Positions 36,605 to 46,909 of a stretch of 64,000 nucleotides of DNA are shown one piece after another (positions within the stretch are counted from its first letter, which is position 1; each line of letters starts with the position of its first letter). This DNA comes from Acidobacteriaceae bacterium (lineage in GTDB: Bacteria > Acidobacteriota > Terriglobia > Terriglobales > Acidobacteriaceae). Where the stretch lies: the NCBI GenBank assembly GCA_003134995.1, contig PLDC01000004.1, positions 70,589-134,588 on the forward strand. Direction: 5' to 3'. A program made the translations under genes and the position numbers. Under the pieces are notes generated by a model. The model was given only the letters and a program-made list of their open reading frames with translations. It did not search any database and was not told where the DNA came from.

Positions 36605-37453
36605 TCACGAGCCGAACAGAAATCGCAGCGCCTCAGGAAATCGTTCTGCCCACGCCGCCTCGTTGTGTCCGGCTCCCTCCTTAACCACCAGCCGCAACCG
36701 GCTCTCACTCAGCACGGCCCGCCGCATGATAGCTGCGAGTTCGCGCACATCGTCCACCACGGTTCGGCTCCGCTCCGCGCTTCCCGCCTCGGAGCTTCCT
36801 ACTGCCAAAAACATTCGCTCCGGCCAAATCCTCACCGACCGGCTCTCCTTAACAAGCTGCCGCCCAGACGCCCACAGCGATGGACTTTCCAGCAGCAGCC
36901 GCCCAATCATTCCAGGCCGCGCTACCGCGGTATACAGCGCAATCAGCGCACCCAACGACGACCCGCCCAGCCCAGTGTTCTCAGGCCCGGTGGCGATACG
37001 GTAATTGCGCTCTACGAACGGCATCACTTCCTTCGTCAGGAAATCCGGGTAATACCGACCTTGCACCCGCAGCATCCTCGGATGCATCGATCGATACGGC
37101 ATGTATTCGCGAATCCGTTCCTTGCCCGTATTGTCCATGCCCACAAAAATCATGGGCGGCACCGCGCCCTCGCGTATCAGCCGATCCGCCGTCTCATCCA
37201 CTTGCCACTCGACTCCCGCGAATGCCGTCGACGACTCGAACAGATTCTGCCCGTCATTGAGATACAGCACTGGGAAATGCCGGCCCGCGTTGCCGGCGTC
37301 GTCATATCCTGGAGGAAGCCATATCCGCAGATAGCGCGTGTTTCGGAAGACTCGGCTGGGAAATTCATGGATGCGCAGATCGCCAGTCGCTCCGCCGGCA
37401 CGAATTGCCGCGGAATCCACTTCCACCTTTTTTGTTTTCTGGATTCTTCCCAT
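36605..37453 (-). CDS. Putative esterase, alpha/beta-hydrolase of the enterochelin esterase/esterase D group
   Basis: A 282-residue protein. HFPVLYLNDGQNLFES and VPPMIFVGMDNTGKERIREY are typical of the Esterase (PF00756) fold, GLGGSSLGALIALYTAV holds the nucleophile Ser in GxSxG, and VKEGAGHNEAAWAERFP supplies the catalytic His with the GHNE motif of enterochelin-esterase-like proteins. No signal peptide is visible from ATG 37453; the longer frame to 37552 also lacks one. It faces the GT-C genes convergently. Substrate unknown, possibly acyl or feruloyl esters. Confidence 0.8.
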   Translation of the reverse strand: MGRIQKTKKVEVDSAAIRAGGATGDLRIHEFPSRVFRNTRYLRIWLPPGYDDAGNAGRHFPVLYLNDGQNLFESSTAFAGVEWQVDETADRLIREGAVPPMIFVGMDNTGKERIREYMPYRSMHPRMLRVQGRYYPDFLTKEVMPFVERNYRIATGPENTGLGGSSLGALIALYTAVARPGMIGRLLLESPSLWASGRQLVKESRSVRIWPERMFLAVGSSEAGSAERSRTVVDDVRELAAIMRRAVLSESRLRLVVKEGAGHNEAAWAERFPEALRFLFGS

Positions 37454-37558
37454 CAGGAGACTATCTTGGACTCTGGTTCCCTCAGAACGGTTGCTGGCCG
37501 GATTTGAAAGCGAGCGACACTTCAGAGACTGCGGACGATCCCACGAACGCATGCAGCG

Positions 37559-37620
37559 CCGTGGAAGAGCGGCGCTTCAGCGCCGCGTTAAGCCTCTGAA
37601 ATCAACCAGGCTTTAGCCCT
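37559..37620. repeat. Acidobacterial hairpin repeat, copy 3 (reverse orientation)
   Basis: CCGTGGAAGAGCGGCGCTTC then AGCGCCGCG includes the palindrome GCGGCGCT-TC-AGCGCCGC at 37569-37586, followed by AAATCAACCAGGCTTTAGCC. It is the inverse of copies 1 and 2. It fills the gap between the esterase and VKOR genes. Confidence 0.75.
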
Positions 37621-37634
37621 GGATATGGAAGACG

Positions 37635-38129
37635 CTACGCACGCGCCTTCACTACTCCCGCTAAGACTGTGATTAAAGCAATCAGACCCAAAGAACTCAA
37701 ACACAAAATGCACCACGTCCCAAGCACAAATCCCTCAACATAAGTCAGATAGAGAGCAAACCCCATTCCCGCCAAAGCCGCCGCCAATAAGCGTAATGGC
37801 GTCTCGGTCCGCGATCGATAAACCGTCGCCAGCACAAACAAAATGCCGTAGCCGACAATGCCAATCCCCGCCACGGGAATTCCCATCAGGCTCGAATACT
37901 CACTCCGATTTACGATGTCGCAATTGAATTTTTCGCCGAACTCGCAGAACGTGGACTCCGACTTCACATAGTGCCGCTGCAGCGAGATCCCCGAGACCAC
38001 CATCCCTGCAATCGCCAGCACGGCGACCGCCAAAAGCAGAACCCGATTATTCTGCGAGGGAATGTCCTTCACCGAAATTGCGTTTGCCCCGGCCGGTTCA
38101 TTTCCAGTTGCACTCACGGCAAACTGCAC
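37635..38129 (-). CDS. Vitamin K epoxide reductase (VKOR) family disulfide-forming protein
   Basis: A 164-residue protein with four or five TM helices. Cys62 and Cys70 (FCEFGEKFNCDIVNRSEYSS) form the loop pair and WCILC (Cys140, Cys143) is the quinone-facing active-site pair of VKOR, the functional analogue of DsbB. SLMGIPVAGIGIVGYG is also family-typical. It would re-oxidise a thioredoxin-fold protein and pass electrons to quinone. It overlaps the upstream thioredoxin-fold gene by 16 bases, so the two are very likely partners. Confidence 0.85.
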   Translation of the reverse strand: MQFAVSATGNEPAGANAISVKDIPSQNNRVLLLAVAVLAIAGMVVSGISLQRHYVKSESTFCEFGEKFNCDIVNRSEYSSLMGIPVAGIGIVGYGILFVLATVYRSRTETPLRLLAAALAGMGFALYLTYVEGFVLGTWCILCLSSLGLIALITVLAGVVKARA

Positions 38130-38545
38130 CCAGTCTTATCGCTCAACTCCTGTAGCGGAAACTTTCCTTCCACCAGCGGCCCCGCCCCGAACTGCCACGT
38201 TGGAAAATGTTCCACATTGGCTGCCTTGCACGCCGGCGTCATCTCGCGAGAGCCTTTAATGGCGCACTCCACATAGTTCACATACTGAAACGATTTTCCA
38301 AACTCCTCTTTCTGCTCAGTGCAGTGCGGACACCAGTACGCGCCATACATCTTCGCCTGCTTCGCCGTCAGGCATTTCGCAAAGTCGTCATAGCGGTGAT
38401 TCGCGTAGTACCACCATCCGGCATAAACCGCGATAATCAGCACCGCGATTCCGCCCCAGATCAGCTTCTTTCGCGATGGAGGATTGGGACCGACCTCTGG
38501 CGCGCCCACGCGTTCCTGCTGCCGCTTTCGCCTCGTTTCAGACAT
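38114..38545 (-). CDS. Membrane-anchored thioredoxin-fold protein, VKOR partner
   Basis: A 143-residue protein with one TM helix (LIWGGIAVLIIAVYAGWWYY, about residues 28-47). A periplasmic thioredoxin-like domain with MYGAYWCPHC (Cys72, Cys75) follows, then further cysteines in VECAIKGSREMTPACKAANV and VEHFPTWQFG, the cis-Pro region. It corresponds to the thioredoxin domain that in cyanobacteria and plants is fused to VKOR. It would be the oxidant for secreted proteins, recharged by the overlapping VKOR gene product. Confidence 0.8.
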   Translation of the reverse strand: MSETRRKRQQERVGAPEVGPNPPSRKKLIWGGIAVLIIAVYAGWWYYANHRYDDFAKCLTAKQAKMYGAYWCPHCTEQKEEFGKSFQYVNYVECAIKGSREMTPACKAANVEHFPTWQFGAGPLVEGKFPLQELSDKTGCSLP

Positions 38546-38566
38546 GTTTCTTTTTATATCACGGGC

Positions 38567-39475
38567 TCAGGCCACTACGTCCAACGCCGCGGGCAAAACG
38601 TCCAACTCCTCGCATTGCAGCGTCAGGACTTCCCCATCCACCATCAGATCAACGGGAGCATCTAGATCAAACTCAACTCGCTTCACCGCTTTTCGTTCGG
38701 CCATGGGATGCTCAATGTGCGTGCCATCATAAAGCTTCGGCAAATTCCGAATCAGCCCCAGCCGCCCAATCGCACCCCATCGAACGTATTCAATCAGCCC
38801 GCTATTGACCTCGGCGTTGGGCGCAATCATCATCGTCCCACCGGTAAACTTGCTGTTGTTAAATGTGAGAAATAAACAGCGCCGCCGGTCAAATTCTGTT
38901 TCACCATCCACTCTCACCGGGAACGGACGCCGGTGTAACCGCGCCAGCCCCAGAAAAATGGAGATGACGTATCCCAATTGTCCGTAGCTGCTGAAACGCC
39001 GCGCCCTCAACGTGGCCACATCCGCCGCAAACCCCACGCTCAGCAGATTGATGTAGTGAATGACTCCGCCGCGGTGCCGCAAACGCAGCACGTCGCAAGC
39101 TTGCGTGCGTCCCGCAATCAGCGATTCGATGGCATGCTCGACCCCACGGTCGCTGAAATCGCGCAGAAAAGAATTCCCCGTCCCCAACGGCAGAAAACCA
39201 ATCGTGGGACGCTCGTCCGCACTCGCCTCGGGAAAAAGTCCGTTCACCACTTCATACGAAGTGCCATCGCCGCCTACCGCAATGAACCGCCGCTGACCGC
39301 GCCGGTAAGCCTCGCGCGCAATTCGAGTGGCGTCGCCCGCAGCCTTCGTCTCCGTAACCTCAACCGTGATGCCTCCGGCACGCAACCGCTCTAATGCAGA
39401 AACCAGCATCTTGCGTCCGCGCCCGCCGCCCGCCGCAGGATTCACGATCGCAAGATACAATCCCGGCTCACTCAC
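38567..39475 (-). CDS. Diacylglycerol-kinase-like lipid kinase
   Basis: A 302-residue protein. [17 protein letters not shown] is the N-terminal NPAAG loop, [20 protein letters not shown] holds the GGDGT nucleotide motif, and [15 protein letters not shown] the following conserved block of the YegS/BmrU/DgkB family. It phosphorylates a lipid such as diacylglycerol or a related alcohol using ATP. It begins within the last bases of the upstream acyl ligase (ATGA overlap), which ties it to the lipid gene cluster. A role in making a phospholipid precursor is likely; the exact lipid is unknown. Confidence 0.88.
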   Translation of the reverse strand: MSEPGLYLAIVNPAAGGGRGRKMLVSALERLRAGGITVEVTETKAAGDATRIAREAYRRGQRRFIAVGGDGTSYEVVNGLFPEASADERPTIGFLPLGTGNSFLRDFSDRGVEHAIESLIAGRTQACDVLRLRHRGGVIHYINLLSVGFAADVATLRARRFSSYGQLGYVISIFLGLARLHRRPFPVRVDGETEFDRRRCLFLTFNNSKFTGGTMMIAPNAEVNSGLIEYVRWGAIGRLGLIRNLPKLYDGTHIEHPMAERKAVKRVEFDLDAPVDLMVDGEVLTLQCEELDVLPAALDVVA

Positions 39476-41181
39476 AATCCCACCACCGCACCTCGATCGA
39501 GCGTCTTTCCGATTTCCTCCCCCAGCGCCTGCCGCTTGATTTTCATCGACGCAGTCCGCGGAAAATCCTTTTCCCAGATCACATATCCAGCCACGCGTTT
39601 GTAATCCGGCAAGCGCCGATTACGGTTTAGGACCTCACCCTGCAGAGCGCTATCGAAGCGCTGATTCTGCTCCAGTCGCAATGCAATTATCAGCATCTCC
39701 CGTCCCAATTCTTTCTGCGGCCACACATAGTTCGCGGCGAACACGCAGTATTCTTTCACCGGAAGCCCGTCGAAAGCCGTCTCAATATCCTCGGGATAAA
39801 TATTCTTCCCACCCTCCGTGACGATCATGTTCTTCCTTCGCCCGAAGAGTTGCAGATGTCCACTATTGTCAAACCGCCCCAAATCGCCCGTCAGTAGCCA
39901 TCCGTCGACGATCGTCTCAACGGTGAGCGCCGGATCATCCAGATAATGTGACATCACCGTTTTGCTTCGCGCGGCAATTTCTCCAATCCCTTCTTCATTC
40001 GGACTAAGCACACGCAACTCGACTCCCGGCAAAGGTTTGCCGACAGTATCGGCGCGAAAAGGTTTTAAATCATTCAAGGTCAGCGCCGTCCCCGCCTCCG
40101 TCAACCCGTAGCCGTTGACAACGGGGATCCCGAGATCATAGAAAAACTGCATGGTCGAAGGCTCCATGAATGCGCCGCCTGTGATTAGCGCTTGTAAGTC
40201 GCCGCCGAATGCGCGATGCACGCTGGGCAGCAAGGTGCGGCTCACTTTTATTCGCGGCTTGTCGCGCGTCAACAATTTGTTGATTGCGATCATTCGATTC
40301 AAGATCGTGCGCTTCCACCCCGGCAGTTCGTCGAACTTCGCGCGCAACCCGCGCTCTAGATTTTTTACGATCATCGGCACCAGCGACACGTACGTGATCC
40401 GATAGCGCACAAAAGCGTCGCGCACAAATTCCGGACGCAGCGTCCGCAAGTGCACGACGCACGCTCCGCACACAAACGGACCGATAAATCCCACCATGAA
40501 ATCGATCGCGTGGTTGGTCGGCAGAATGCTCAAATACCGCACTCCTGGCCAGAATGGATACCACGCGGTCAAAGCGCGGCACTGCTCCAGATAATTCTCA
40601 TGCGTCAGCACGCATCCTTTGGGCCTGCCGCCAGTGCCCGACGAATACACGATGCACGCCATATCTTCGCGCTGACGCATCACAAAATCGGGCGCGCCTT
40701 TCCGCTTGAAATCCTCCCAGCGGAATCCTCCGGCCAAATCCGCGCCCGGCGGCGCTTCTGTGACCAGCACCAGTTTCGTCTTGATGTTTCGAAAGTCCGG
40801 CGATTGCGTGATCGCCAGCCACAGGTAATACTCCACCACCAAGACCTTGGCCTTCGAGTGCTCCAGCAGTTGCAACTGTTCGGCGGCCGTAAGTTTGTAA
40901 TCCAGTGGGACCAACACGCCGCCGCTGTAGAAAATAGCATAGGCAGAAATCAGCCACTTCGACTGATTCGTCATAAGGACCGCAGCGCGATCCCCGGCAT
41001 CGAAGTCGGCATCTTCAAGCGCTCGCGCCAGAGGCAGACTGATTTCCTTGAAATCGGAGTAAGTGAGGAGCGTCTTCTCCCGATCGCGATCGGCCTCAAT
41101 CAGGCAAGTTTCGCTGGAAAAGCGATCCAGTGCATCGCGCAGTGCCGCGCCCAGACAGGTATATTTTTGGAGATCGAGCAT
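39472..41181 (-). CDS. AMP-forming long-chain acyl ligase (acyl-CoA or acyl-ACP)
   Basis: A 569-residue ANL-superfamily enzyme. [20 protein letters not shown] is the phosphate loop, [18 protein letters not shown] the YGxTE motif, [20 protein letters not shown] the hinge region, and [17 protein letters not shown] contains the catalytic C-terminal Lys. It activates a fatty acid as acyl-AMP for transfer to CoA or to the neighbouring acyl carrier protein. It overlaps the lipid kinase gene by four bases and follows the ACP gene in the same direction; the 159-base gap between ACP and this gene is filled by a repeat. Confidence 0.85.
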   Translation of the reverse strand: MLDLQKYTCLGAALRDALDRFSSETCLIEADRDREKTLLTYSDFKEISLPLARALEDADFDAGDRAAVLMTNQSKWLISAYAIFYSGGVLVPLDYKLTAAEQLQLLEHSKAKVLVVEYYLWLAITQSPDFRNIKTKLVLVTEAPPGADLAGGFRWEDFKRKGAPDFVMRQREDMACIVYSSGTGGRPKGCVLTHENYLEQCRALTAWYPFWPGVRYLSILPTNHAIDFMVGFIGPFVCGACVVHLRTLRPEFVRDAFVRYRITYVSLVPMIVKNLERGLRAKFDELPGWKRTILNRMIAINKLLTRDKPRIKVSRTLLPSVHRAFGGDLQALITGGAFMEPSTMQFFYDLGIPVVNGYGLTEAGTALTLNDLKPFRADTVGKPLPGVELRVLSPNEEGIGEIAARSKTVMSHYLDDPALTVETIVDGWLLTGDLGRFDNSGHLQLFGRRKNMIVTEGGKNIYPEDIETAFDGLPVKEYCVFAANYVWPQKELGREMLIIALRLEQNQRFDSALQGEVLNRNRRLPDYKRVAGYVIWEKDFPRTASMKIKRQALGEEIGKTLDRGAVVGL

Positions 41182-41194
41182 TAAAGTGCTATTT

Positions 41195-41332
41195 CACCAC
41201 CGAGGCACAGAGACACGGAGAATACCATGTTTAATGAAACAGTCATCAGCGTCGGTGAATAGAAAAGCCAAAGTCGTGGGTGAATATAGAACTCACCCGG
41301 TTTTTCTCAGTGGCTCAGTGTCTCCGTGGTGG
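41195..41332. repeat. Inverted repeat of the CACGGAGACAC family
   Basis: CACCACCGAGGCACAGAG at the left end (41195-41220 with ACACGGAG) and CTCAGTGTCTCCGTGGTGG at the right (41314-41332) form opposing arms. This is a very common environmental intergenic repeat. It lies inside the lipid operon between the ACP and the downstream ligase. Confidence 0.7.
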
Positions 41333-41340
41333 ATTTCCTT

Positions 41341-41583
41341 TTAGAGTCGCGCCTGAATCTTTCCCGCTAGGGTGCGAAAGTCGGAGACTCCCTGCAGTTC
41401 ATAATCCGGAAGCTCGACGTGAAAATGATTTTCCAGCTTCGTCAGAAGATCGAGCGTCTGCAGGCTGTCAATTCCCAACGTCTTAAAGAAGTCATCGTCG
41501 GGAGCAAGCTTTTCCCGCGGCACCTTAAAGTGTGCAGCGGCCAGAGTCAATATTTCGTCTAATGTTTGTTCAGCAGTCGGCAT
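41341..41583 (-). CDS. Stand-alone acyl carrier protein
   Basis: An 80-residue acidic protein with the 4'-phosphopantetheine site LGIDSLQTLDLLTKLE (Ser40). It is separate from any fatty acid synthase genes and lies between a crotonase and an acyl ligase, so it is probably a dedicated carrier for the pathway encoded here. ATG 41583 is preferred over a longer frame because it starts the canonical ACP helix (MPTAEQTLDEILTLAAAHF). Confidence 0.88.
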   Translation of the reverse strand: MPTAEQTLDEILTLAAAHFKVPREKLAPDDDFFKTLGIDSLQTLDLLTKLENHFHVELPDYELQGVSDFRTLAGKIQARL

Positions 41584-41681
41584 TCTTTCCTCGGCTAAGA
41601 TTCTTGCCCTTCCCAACCAGGCCAAAGCCTGACGAGGAATGTGATCACTTTCGATACTCGGAACCAGTAACCCGCCGCTAC

Positions 41682-42536
41682 CTATGGTAGATAGGGCTGC
41701 GCGTCCGTGCTCTCTACAAACTTCCGCAATCCAAGTTGTACCGCGGGGCGCGCAAACAATTCACAGAAAATGTCGATCTCACGCCGCAGTTCTTCATGCG
41801 GAATCGGCTTGATGAACTTTTTCGCGGCCACAGCCGTGGCGTGATCGAACTTTCTCAACTGCGCGGCCGTGGCTCGCGCCGCCCGCAGTGCCTCGCCCTC
41901 GCCTACGATCTGGCTCGCGAGCCCGATCTGTTGTGCCTTGCTAGCGTTTATGCTGCGCCCTGTCAGCAACAGATCCCTCACTACACCATTGCCCAAATCC
42001 CGCTTCAGACGCGGAATCCCGCCGAAACCGGGAATCAATCCCAGCCTCAGCTCCGGAAAACAAAACCGCGCCATCTTGTCCGCGATAATCAGATCGCAAG
42101 CCAGCGCCAGCTCGAATCCTCCTCCGAACGTCACACCATGAACCGCTGCTATCGTAGTCAAAGGCGCGGCATCAATCAGATTCAGGACGCGATGCATGCG
42201 CTCCAGAAAATCTCGCACGCCCTTTACGGCTTCGGCTTTGTCCATGGTCTCGGACCGCCGATACAATTCGCGCAAATCAGCGCCCGCGCAAAACCCCGGC
42301 TCCAACTCGCTATAAATAATGAGAGAGTGCGCCTCATCCTGCATAAGCTGCAAAGCCGTAGCGAATTTCTCAAGTTCCTCAAGCGAGGCCGATCCCAGTT
42401 CGTTACAGGGCCCGCGATGCAGGGCCAATTCAATCACACCGTCGACAAGCTTCCATGACAAAGCGCTTTCCGCCGAAGTCGCAGAGTGAAACTCCGCGCT
42501 TCCTCCGTGGACGTTACTGTCTTTCGCAGTCTCCAA
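41682..42536 (-). CDS. Enoyl-CoA hydratase/isomerase (crotonase) family protein
   Basis: A 284-residue protein. PGFCAGADLRELYRR gives the first oxyanion-hole loop, AVHGVTFGGGFELALACDLI the second with the first catalytic Glu position, and FCFPELRLGLIPGFGGIPRL the second Glu. Both catalytic glutamates of enoyl-CoA hydratase are therefore present. It could hydrate or isomerise an enoyl thioester on CoA or on the neighbouring ACP. The first 28 residues (METAKDSNVHGGSAEFHSAT) are an unusual N-terminal extension. The upstream ligase ends 15 bases before it, in the same operon. Confidence 0.85.
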   Translation of the reverse strand: METAKDSNVHGGSAEFHSATSAESALSWKLVDGVIELALHRGPCNELGSASLEELEKFATALQLMQDEAHSLIIYSELEPGFCAGADLRELYRRSETMDKAEAVKGVRDFLERMHRVLNLIDAAPLTTIAAVHGVTFGGGFELALACDLIIADKMARFCFPELRLGLIPGFGGIPRLKRDLGNGVVRDLLLTGRSINASKAQQIGLASQIVGEGEALRAARATAAQLRKFDHATAVAAKKFIKPIPHEELRREIDIFCELFARPAVQLGLRKFVESTDAQPYLP

Positions 42537-42551
42537 AGCTCTCCGCCCTCA

Positions 42552-44300
42552 CTAGACAGCCTGTTTCACGCGGTACATGTCTTCGATCTCATTCTTCATC
42601 CGAGCGGCGATCACATCGCGCTTTAACTTTCCATTCACCGTCAGCATACCGCTTTCGATCGAAAATGCTTCAGCGCGCACGTAAAACGCCCGCACCTGTT
42701 TGTAGTGCGGCAAGTCAGGGTTTACAACATCCAGCGCAGCTTGCACCTGCTCGGACGCGACACTTCCGGTGACAATCGCCGTCAAATAGCCGCGCCCGTT
42801 TCCTATAACCACCACCTGCTGCGCCTGCGGCAGGTTCTTAATGATCGCACTTTCAATCGGCTCCGGCGAAATCTTGTGGCCCGACCCCAACACGATTAAA
42901 TTCTTAATCCGCCCCGCGATTCGCCAGTTCCCCGCTGCGTTTACCTCGCCCTGATCGCCAGTATGAAACCATCCGTCGTGCAGTGCCTCAACCGTTTGTT
43001 CGGGCCGGTTCCAGTAACCCGGAAAAATATTCGGTCCGCGTACCAGGATCTCGTCATGGTCTCCCAGTTTCATTTCCATGCCTGGAATCGCCGGCCCCAC
43101 GCGACCGATTTCAACGCGGTTCGGATCATCCATCGTGCAAATCGCTGTCGTCTCCGTGAGACCGTAAACCTGCAGCACTCGAATTCCGAGCATCATGAAA
43201 TAAAGCTGCGTTTCAGCACTGAGCGGCGCTGACCCGCAAATCAACGCCTTCAGATTTCTTCCGATCATCTTCTTCCGAATCGCTGGAAATACCAGCGCAT
43301 TGGCCAGCCCCAGCCACAGCGCATCGCCTGATCTTGCCTGCCCCTCGTGCTTTCGCGCCCATGCGCCCTTCGCTCGTGAATAAATTCCCTGCGCTACTCC
43401 ACCGGTCTGCCAGAGTTGTTCATCGACCGCGCGCCGCATGCGTTCGAGCAACTGCGGGACATTGAGACAATAATCGGGAGCCACAACCCGCATGTCAGTC
43501 GCGATCTTCGCCAGATCCATGTTGATCGTGACCAGGCTTCGCCGCTTCAAAAACGTTAGCAACGCGATCCATGACGCCGCGAAAGTGAACGGCAAGTAAT
43601 GGAAGATGCGATCCTGCCCAGCCGGTACCGACGACGAACTTGACATCAACTGCTCCAACCGCTCCGCCGTCCGATCGAGCATGAAGCCCACAGTCGCAGC
43701 CGTGAGCACTACGCCCTTGGCCTCGCCCGATGTACCAGAGGTGTAGATAATCGTTACGGGACTGTCGTTGCCAACCTGAGGTCGATCCAACTGAATGCCA
43801 TCGACGCCTGCGAAAATCTCGTCAAAGAAACACTGCGGCGGGGCTTCCGGCCAAACCTGTGCAATTCCATCTCGCAAAGCCGCATCGCCGCAGCACACCA
43901 GCGACGGCGTGGAATCTTTCATCATTGCGACCAACTCAGCCGGCGACTGCCGCGAGTAGAGCGGCACTACGATCAGCCCTTCGGCCATGAGCGCCAGGTC
44001 CACCGCTACCCAGCGAATGCTGTTCGCTGCCAGTAGCCCGCACCGGTCGCCCTTCTTCAGCCCTTTCGAGGCGATAAAAGTTCGAGCCTTATGCACTAAT
44101 TCCAGCAATTCACCGCCGGTCACGCCGGTGATTTCGCCGTCACGAATCTCGGCAAGAATGCGCACGTCCGCGCTGGCTTGCAGTTGCGAAAATATCTCTC
44201 CGATGAATGGAATGAGCGTGCTCAAAGTATGAACTTCCGAACGAAATGCTCTGATCTCCTTAGCGACTTTTGGAGATTTTTTCGCGCCCTTTGCGGTCAA
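42552..44300 (-). CDS. AMP-forming acyl ligase (FadD-like)
   Basis: A 582-residue ANL enzyme. TIIYTSGTSGEAKGVVLTAA (P-loop), LQVYGLTETTAICTMDD (YGxTE), HTGDQGEVNAAGNWRIAGRI (hinge), and VNGKLKRDVIAARM with the C-terminal catalytic Lys are all present. It activates a carboxylic acid, probably a fatty acid. The start is uncertain: a TTG at 44300 gives a lysine-rich extension that runs through a CGCAAAG-type repeat, and the true start could be further in, near IPFIGEIFSQLQ. Two acyl ligases in one operon suggest that two acyl chains or two steps need activation. Confidence 0.82.
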   Translation of the reverse strand: MTAKGAKKSPKVAKEIRAFRSEVHTLSTLIPFIGEIFSQLQASADVRILAEIRDGEITGVTGGELLELVHKARTFIASKGLKKGDRCGLLAANSIRWVAVDLALMAEGLIVVPLYSRQSPAELVAMMKDSTPSLVCCGDAALRDGIAQVWPEAPPQCFFDEIFAGVDGIQLDRPQVGNDSPVTIIYTSGTSGEAKGVVLTAATVGFMLDRTAERLEQLMSSSSSVPAGQDRIFHYLPFTFAASWIALLTFLKRRSLVTINMDLAKIATDMRVVAPDYCLNVPQLLERMRRAVDEQLWQTGGVAQGIYSRAKGAWARKHEGQARSGDALWLGLANALVFPAIRKKMIGRNLKALICGSAPLSAETQLYFMMLGIRVLQVYGLTETTAICTMDDPNRVEIGRVGPAIPGMEMKLGDHDEILVRGPNIFPGYWNRPEQTVEALHDGWFHTGDQGEVNAAGNWRIAGRIKNLIVLGSGHKISPEPIESAIIKNLPQAQQVVVIGNGRGYLTAIVTGSVASEQVQAALDVVNPDLPHYKQVRAFYVRAEAFSIESGMLTVNGKLKRDVIAARMKNEIEDMYRVKQAV

Positions 44301-44326
44301 GGGTTTTTACGCCACGCGAGACGCGC

Positions 44327-45736
44327 TTAGCTATACGCCGCCACCAACTCCCGCAGGCCGGTGCTCATTGGCGGCAAATAGTCTTCCCAACTCCACTCTC
44401 CCCGTCGCGTCTCGAACTCCGGATATCTTCTCTGCACTTCCTCTTCAAAATAAACTCCCATGCGCGCCATTACTTTCAAATTCTTCACTACTGTCTGCGC
44501 GATACCCGCAGCGATCGCTTCGCCCTCACAACTCAACTTCTCCAGAGCGACCAGCAGTTTTCCTTCAAGCTCGGGGTCGTCCACGGTCATCAGCAAATCC
44601 TGATGTCCCCGCTCCCGCATTAAGTTTCGAATGCGTTCATCCATCGTAATTCCCGCTGACGGGACCAGCCCCGGCATCGATGTCACAATGCCGTGATAGC
44701 GCGACGAAGCCATCATATGACACGCCCGCAGCACGCTGACTAATTCGTACATGTTGTATTCGTCGGAGGTGAGAACCGGCACTCCGCCCAGTTTCTCAGA
44801 GATGCGTCGGGCCGGACGCGCATCCAGCCGCTCCGTCGCCGCCAGAATTACGAAAACATTTTTCTTCTTGCGGAATGCGTCTACGGCATTCGCAATGGCC
44901 GTCCAATACTTTTGATAGGCCTGCTCCGCAGCCGGCCCTGAGTTGTGAAAATACACCGTGCGGTAATGGCTGTCTTTGTAAGCGCCGGTCAAAGTTCGCA
45001 CCGCATATTTCGCCACCGAAGCTTTCACAGGCCATTCGAAAGGATTAATCGGACACACCACCAGCACCGGGGTTCGCCCGTCCCACCCAACCTTCTTGAG
45101 AACGCTCTGCCCGTACTCTGGCGAACGGGGTTCAAAGGTCCACGCGGTATCGGTTCCCAACTCGGTTGGGACGCCGAGCTCGCGTAACACTCCTCGCGAC
45201 TCTTCATTCCGTGTAATTACAAATGAGCTCTTGCAATATCGGCCGCACATTTTCGCAACCAGCGGGTCCATGTGACCGGCTTCGGCGCCATATCCCACTG
45301 ACAATTTATTTTGCGCTGCTGCAATTCCCAGCGACCCGATCATCATTGTGGTCAGAGCGTTAGCGAATTTGCTCTTGAACATCGACCCCTCGCAGGCCAC
45401 TACTCCGTCGTGCTTCGGAACTTCGTTGGCAAGAAAGGGCGGGAAAATATCTGGGAGATGCACTTGCTTTGTGCCTTCGAAGTATCCGCGCGAGAAATCG
45501 AAGTTCTGGCTCATCACGCTGAAGTCAACTCGCTCAGCGCCCAGAATGTGCCGGATCTGCCGCAGCATCTCTTCGACCCGCACATCCGATCCCATATTTC
45601 GCGTGCCGTTGTAGCCGGCAAACAAAAGCTTAAGCTTGTCGCCCGGCTTCCAGCGTTCGCCTTCGCCGAGCATCCATCCGGCTTTGGCGCGCTCGATCGA
45701 ACTGCTGACCCAGGCTTCCAGAACGAAATCCATCAT
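44327..45736 (-). CDS. Polysaccharide pyruvyl transferase family protein
   Basis: A 469-residue protein. [20 protein letters not shown] is a GxxNxGD-like N-terminal motif, [20 protein letters not shown] and [20 protein letters not shown] are family-typical, and [19 protein letters not shown] near the end is the RxHG motif of CsaB/PssM-type transferases. These enzymes place a pyruvate ketal, from phosphoenolpyruvate, on a sugar. In a lipid operon it might modify an inositol or glycan head group, but it could also act on another acceptor. It overlaps the upstream SDR gene by four bases. Confidence 0.8.
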   Translation of the reverse strand: MMDFVLEAWVSSSIERAKAGWMLGEGERWKPGDKLKLLFAGYNGTRNMGSDVRVEEMLRQIRHILGAERVDFSVMSQNFDFSRGYFEGTKQVHLPDIFPPFLANEVPKHDGVVACEGSMFKSKFANALTTMMIGSLGIAAAQNKLSVGYGAEAGHMDPLVAKMCGRYCKSSFVITRNEESRGVLRELGVPTELGTDTAWTFEPRSPEYGQSVLKKVGWDGRTPVLVVCPINPFEWPVKASVAKYAVRTLTGAYKDSHYRTVYFHNSGPAAEQAYQKYWTAIANAVDAFRKKKNVFVILAATERLDARPARRISEKLGGVPVLTSDEYNMYELVSVLRACHMMASSRYHGIVTSMPGLVPSAGITMDERIRNLMRERGHQDLLMTVDDPELEGKLLVALEKLSCEGEAIAAGIAQTVVKNLKVMARMGVYFEEEVQRRYPEFETRRGEWSWEDYLPPMSTGLRELVAAYS

Positions 45737-46866
45737 GCCGCAGTTCCTCCCGCGGCCGCCGGCCAGGGACGGTACTTGTACGCGAAATCATTTTCGCGGC
45801 TGAACTTCAGCAGCGGATAGCAATATTCGGAAAAAGGCACCGCCTTCTTGCCCAGCTCTTTTGTGACGCGGGTGTTATCGAAGACCGTGTTCCAAACCAG
45901 ATACGGCATGAAGACTTTCATTAGCGACGCGCCTTTTCCGATTGCTCCGGCACGATTCGCCAGAAAATTTACCGACCCTGAAAATGGGCGCTCCGCGACC
46001 GGCACAAACACTGGGGCGCGCTTATTTTGTGCCGCCGCCAAAGCCTTTGTAATTTCCTGAAACGTCTGGGAGCCGACTCCCGACGAGAGATGATACGTAT
46101 CGTGCTCAGGGTGCTCTTTCTGATGGAGCGTCGAAATCGCCTCAGCCACAAAATCCACATTCACAATGTCGATCTTGTCGTTCGGACGAAACGGCAGCAC
46201 GGGCAACCCAGCCAGAAAAACAAATGCCTTCACCATGTCGAATTGCGTAGTCTCAGCATAGCGGCTATCGCCGAGTACGATGCTCGGCCGGAAGATTGTC
46301 TTCGGCGTCTCGGGCAGCAGAACACGCATCATGTGTTCGCAGAATTTCTTGGTGCGCGCGTAGGGATCGTAATCTGAGCGTTCCCAATCGATCGACCTGT
46401 CCTCGATGACTACTTCGTTCTGCCGCTTCCCTGCCACGGCAACTGTACTGACCTGGCTGAATCGCCGCAGCCCGTGATAATGCTCGGCGTGCCGCGCCAG
46501 CGTGAGCACTTCGAGCGTGCCTCGCAGATTCACATTCAGGCAACTCTTTTCCGACTTCCTGTTCAGCGAGGCTGCGCAGTGAATTACCGAATCCGTGGTG
46601 TGGACGAGCCGGTCATATTCATCGCGATCGAGGCCGAATGCTGGCTCCGTCAAGTCCCCGCGGAACATGCGCACCCGCGTCTGCATAAATTCATAAAACT
46701 GCGGAAACTCCATGTGCAATTGCAGCGCCTGCCAAAGCCGACCTTCGGCCTCGCTCACATCTCTCGCGCGCACCAGCACATTCAGCGCTGCACCATGATC
46801 CCGCAGCAGATTCGCCGCCACATGCGCACCAATGTATCCCGTCGATCCTGTCAGAAATATCGCCAT
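45733..46866 (-). CDS. Extended SDR, NAD(P)-dependent thioester-reductase/epimerase-like
   Basis: A 377-residue protein. [20 protein letters not shown] is the GxxGxxG Rossmann motif, [16 protein letters not shown] and VSTVAVAG are SDR strands, and [15 protein letters not shown] holds the catalytic YxxxK. The sequence is closest in style to the NAD-binding_4 (male sterility/thioester reductase) group, which reduces fatty acyl thioesters, but a sugar epimerase role is also possible. It is four bases overlapping with the pyruvyl transferase, and the large acyl reductase precedes it by 43 bases. Confidence 0.78.
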   Translation of the reverse strand: MAIFLTGSTGYIGAHVAANLLRDHGAALNVLVRARDVSEAEGRLWQALQLHMEFPQFYEFMQTRVRMFRGDLTEPAFGLDRDEYDRLVHTTDSVIHCAASLNRKSEKSCLNVNLRGTLEVLTLARHAEHYHGLRRFSQVSTVAVAGKRQNEVVIEDRSIDWERSDYDPYARTKKFCEHMMRVLLPETPKTIFRPSIVLGDSRYAETTQFDMVKAFVFLAGLPVLPFRPNDKIDIVNVDFVAEAISTLHQKEHPEHDTYHLSSGVGSQTFQEITKALAAAQNKRAPVFVPVAERPFSGSVNFLANRAGAIGKGASLMKVFMPYLVWNTVFDNTRVTKELGKKAVPFSEYCYPLLKFSRENDFAYKYRPWPAAAGGTAA

Positions 46867-46909
46867 TCAATAATTCCGTTTCCCTGTCTTGCTAAGCGAG
46901 GTGCGCGGA

